Source of the DNA: JBGPHT01 sp041484525
GTDB taxonomy: Bacteria > Acidobacteriota > Terriglobia > Bryobacterales > Bryobacteraceae
Length of the DNA stretch: 16,451 bases
Assembly (NCBI GenBank): GCA_041484525.1
Contig: JBGPHT010000170.1
Coordinates: forward strand, 1 to 16,451
Direction of reading: 5' to 3'
The notes below the pieces were generated by a model, which saw only the letters and a list, made by a program, of their open reading frames with translations, did not search any database and had not been told where the DNA came from. Made by a program: the position numbers and the translations under genes. Shown in pieces: positions 14,399 to 16,451 of this stretch (its first letter is position 1; every line of letters begins with the position of its first letter).

Positions 14399-15244
14399 CA
14401 ACAACTGATCGTAGAGTTCGCGCTTCGAAAGCCCCCGCTTGCGCGCCACGTGCTTGATGGCGTCCATGCGCGCCATGCCCGCGCGCACCAGCGCACCCAC
14501 CGCGTCTTCGACCGGTGTCGCGTCCGGCGCCGGCTCGGTGGCTTTCCCGATCAGTAGCGTGATCTCGCCCTTCACCGCGTCGCGCGCCTCGAGCTGCGCG
14601 CGAATCTCGGCCGCCGTCCCGCGCAGGAACTCCTCGTGGATCTTGGTGAGCTCGCGCGCCACCACCACCGGCCGCGCGCCCAGCGTCTGCTCGATCGCTT
14701 CCAACGCTTCGATGATGCGGTGCGGCGCTTCGAAAAACACCAGCGTCGCCTCGAGCTCACCGAGCGTCTCGATAGCCTTCGCCCTCTGGCCCGGCTTGGA
14801 GGGAAGGAACCCGCCGAAGTAGAACGCATCCGTCGGCAGTCCCGACGCTGCGAGCGCGGCCAGCGCCGCCGAAGGTCCGGGCACCGGCTCCACCTCGATA
14901 CCGCTCGCGATCGCCGCCCGCACCAGCCGGTAGCCCGGGTCGGACACCAGCGGCATGCCCGCGTCCGACACCAGCGCGATCTTTGTCCCTGCCCGCATGC
15001 GTGCCGCGAGCTCTTCGGCGCGCTCCGCCTCGTTGTGTTCGTGGTAGCTGATGGTGGGTTTGTCGATAGCGTACCGCTCGAGCAGCTTGCGCGTCTGTCG
15101 CGTATCCTCGCAAGCGATGAGGTCCACTTCGTTCAGGACGCGCACCGCGCGATACGTGATGTCCTCGAGGTTTCCGATGGGCGTGGCCACCAGGAATAGC
15201 CGGCCTGCTGTGTTTTGAGAACCCTGGGTATGTTGGAAAGGCAT
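14387..15244 (-). CDS. rsmI: 16S rRNA (cytidine-1402-2'-O)-methyltransferase RsmI
   Basis: A 285-residue SAM-dependent methyltransferase that methylates the 2'-O of C1402 in 16S rRNA (tetrapyrrole-methylase fold). Typical motifs, in residue order: FLVATPIGNLEDITYRA, IACEDTRQTRKLL, ALVSDAGMPLVSDPGY, VPGPSA, FYFGGFLP, FFEAPHRIIE and VARELTKIHEEF. The C-terminal helix ends KRGLSKRELYDQLLGEK. The start is put at ATG 15244 (MPFQHTQGSQ); the frame is open to 15286 but those 14 codons only read an inverted repeat. On the minus strand GGTGAAT lies just before this ATG, inside the repeat arm. Housekeeping function; not linked to ADOP. Confidence 0.95.
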   Translation of the reverse strand: MPFQHTQGSQNTAGRLFLVATPIGNLEDITYRAVRVLNEVDLIACEDTRQTRKLLERYAIDKPTISYHEHNEAERAEELAARMRAGTKIALVSDAGMPLVSDPGYRLVRAAIASGIEVEPVPGPSAALAALAASGLPTDAFYFGGFLPSKPGQRAKAIETLGELEATLVFFEAPHRIIEALEAIEQTLGARPVVVARELTKIHEEFLRGTAAEIRAQLEARDAVKGEITLLIGKATEPAPDATPVEDAVGALVRAGMARMDAIKHVARKRGLSKRELYDQLLGEK

Positions 15245-15246
15245 AT

Positions 15247-15336
15247 TCACCGCCGAGACGCCGAGACCGCCGAGTTCATAAGTCAAAACCTCAGAGACTG
15301 TTTGCGTTCTCTGCGGTCTCGGCGTCTCGGCGGTGA
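15247..15336. repeat. 24-bp perfect inverted repeat before rsmI
   Basis: Arms 15247-15270 and 15313-15336 are exact reverse complements (left arm begins TCACCGCCGAGACG; right arm ends CGTCTCGGCGGTGA) around a 42-bp loop. It lies between the lyase stop and rsmI start and probably folds in RNA; the start-side arm contains the rsmI ribosome-binding region. The CTCGGCGTCTCGGCGGTG composition resembles dispersed repeats I recall between genes in acidobacteria. Confidence 0.7.
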
Positions 15337-15346
15337 GGATTCTCTT

Positions 15347-16300
15347 TCAGTATTTCACCAGGTCTTCGAAATCTACATTGCCCCCGGAGATCACCACACC
15401 CACCGATGCCACATCCGCCGGCAACTTGCCGAATAGCACCGCCGCCACAGGCACGGCTCCGCTAGGCTCGGCCAGGATCTTTAGCTTGAGTAGCAGGAAC
15501 TTCACAGCTTGACGAATCTCCGCGTCGCTCACGAGCAGTATCCGCTCGACCAGGCGCTGCAGCACCGGGAAGATCAGCTTGCCGGGCTGTGGCGACCGCA
15601 GGCCGTCCGCGATCGTGTCCGGGTGCGCCACCGTTATGCGCTCGCCCGCAAGCATCGAGAGAAACGTGTCGTTGGCGCCCTCCGGTTCCGCGCCGAAGAT
15701 GCGCATCGACGGCTGCATCGACCGGGCGATAGTGGCGCATCCCGAAAGCAGGCCGCCGCCGCCCACCGGGGTGATCAGTGCATCGAGCGGGCCCGTCTCT
15801 TCGAGCAGTTCGAGCGCCGCCGTGCCCTGCCCCGCCATGATCATCGGATGGTCGAACGGCGGCACTAATGTCGCACCGGTTTCCTGCAGGATCGCCGCGG
15901 CGATGGCCTCGCGGTTCTCGGTGAAACGATCGTAGGTGACGATCTTCGCGCCATGCGCGCGCGTCGCCTCCATTTTCGATTTGGGGGCGTCCTGCGGCAT
16001 CACGATGGTTGCCGGCACGCCGACGTGTTTGGCTGCGATCGCCGTCCCTTGCGCGTGGTTCCCCGACGAGTACGCCACCACGCCTTTCTCGAGCACGGCG
16101 CGAGGCAGCGACAGAATCAGGTTCGACGCGCCCCGAATCTTGAACGCGCCGCCGAGCTGCAAATTCTCACATTTGAAAAAGACACGCTTCCCGACCGCAG
16201 CGTCGAACTCGGGGGAGCTCAGCACCGGGGTCTTGCGCGCCAGCGGCCGGATGCGCTCCGCCGCGGCGCGCACGTCATCCGCATGAATAGCCAGATCCAT
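15347..16300 (-). CDS. threonine/serine ammonia-lyase, PLP-dependent, no ACT domain
   Basis: A 317-residue fold-type II PLP enzyme. Lys54 in GGAFKIRGA (usual GSFKxRGA) binds PLP. SSGNHAQG binds the substrate, the phosphate loop is GGGGL and the C-terminal SGGN completes the site. It lacks the C-terminal ACT regulatory domain of IlvA, so it is of the short catabolic type (TdcB-like) or possibly a serine racemase, which has the same fold. It should convert threonine to 2-oxobutyrate and ammonia (serine to pyruvate). The start ATG 16300 has a promoter just upstream. It precedes rsmI on the minus strand with a 102-bp gap containing the repeat, so it need not be one operon. Confidence 0.88.
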   Translation of the reverse strand: MDLAIHADDVRAAAERIRPLARKTPVLSSPEFDAAVGKRVFFKCENLQLGGAFKIRGASNLILSLPRAVLEKGVVAYSSGNHAQGTAIAAKHVGVPATIVMPQDAPKSKMEATRAHGAKIVTYDRFTENREAIAAAILQETGATLVPPFDHPMIMAGQGTAALELLEETGPLDALITPVGGGGLLSGCATIARSMQPSMRIFGAEPEGANDTFLSMLAGERITVAHPDTIADGLRSPQPGKLIFPVLQRLVERILLVSDAEIRQAVKFLLLKLKILAEPSGAVPVAAVLFGKLPADVASVGVVISGGNVDFEDLVKY

Positions 16301-16307
16301 CGTATTG

Positions 16308-16337
16308 AGTCTAGCTACTTTCCCACTTAAAATTCAA
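16308..16337 (-). promoter_or_regulatory. predicted promoter of the lyase gene
   Basis: On the minus strand TTGAAT (16332-16337), 18 bp, TAGACT (16308-16313), 7 bp before ATG 16300. No Shine-Dalgarno is seen, so the message may be leaderless. The remaining 16338-16451 shows no gene I recognise. Confidence 0.35.
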
Positions 16338-16451
16338 AAAAGGAGCTACCTCAGACCGTATCGGTACTTCGCAGGCTGGCGACTTTCGAGGGGGAGCGTT
16401 CGAGGGGACGGAAGGGTGATTCAGAACACCGGTTTCGGTTGGGGTTAGGGA

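Noticed and set aside
15245..15286. Longer rsmI start at 15286.
   Set aside because: The extra 14 codons read the inverted repeat and do not resemble RsmI; ATG 15244 is the better start.
1..16451. CRISPR arrays, tRNA or rRNA genes.
   Set aside because: No regular direct-repeat array and no recognisable tRNA or rRNA sequence was seen on reading.

Overview
The window is GC-rich bacterial chromosome, most likely from an acidobacterium, possibly of the Solibacter type. This is inferred from gene content: a PadR regulator next to a very long duplicated MacB/FtsX-type permease of the ADOP kind, a Ser/Thr kinase fused to a periplasmic domain and TPRs, and several small proteins that resemble families I associate with that phylum. 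No rRNA or other marker gene is present to prove the taxon.

Layout. 1-123 is the tail of an IS630-type transposase. 180-1501 (+) holds a nucleotidyltransferase-like protein with a Cys4 cluster, overlapped by a small winged-helix protein. 1512-3198 (-) holds three genes: a low-complexity secreted or surface-like protein with a repeated SFRAI motif, a 63-residue helical protein and a membrane-anchored coiled coil. 3345-5079 (+) is a two-component pair, a NarL/DegS-type kinase with a PAS-like N-terminus and a LuxR-type response regulator. Its upstream region carries back-to-back palindromes. A small helical protein (5054-5260, -) converges on it. 5432-5875 (+) is a MarR regulator.

5877-8234 is, by my reading, one mobile element: an IS1595-type transposon carrying cargo. 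Its ends share a 14-bp perfect inverted repeat (19 of 22 bp when extended), and AAAATAGC flanks it on both sides. Cargo is a DUF3800 gene broken by one frameshift and two tiny genes overlapping by ATGA (54 aa, and a 59-aa two-helix membrane protein). The transposase is on the opposite strand, with a promoter starting in the terminal repeat and almost no leader. Removing the element restores marR and the kinase as convergent genes with stop codons 3 bp apart.

8245-11217 (-) is the zinc-ribbon/kinase/TM/TPR protein. 11372-14384 (+) is the padR-ADOP operon, with two PadR-like palindromes over its promoter and ribosome-binding site. 14387-15244 (-) is rsmI, and 15347-16300 (-) is a threonine/serine ammonia-lyase; a 24-bp perfect inverted repeat lies between them, ending at the rsmI start codon. 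No stretch longer than 300 bp lacks a gene. The last 150 bp hold only the likely lyase promoter and nothing else I recognise.
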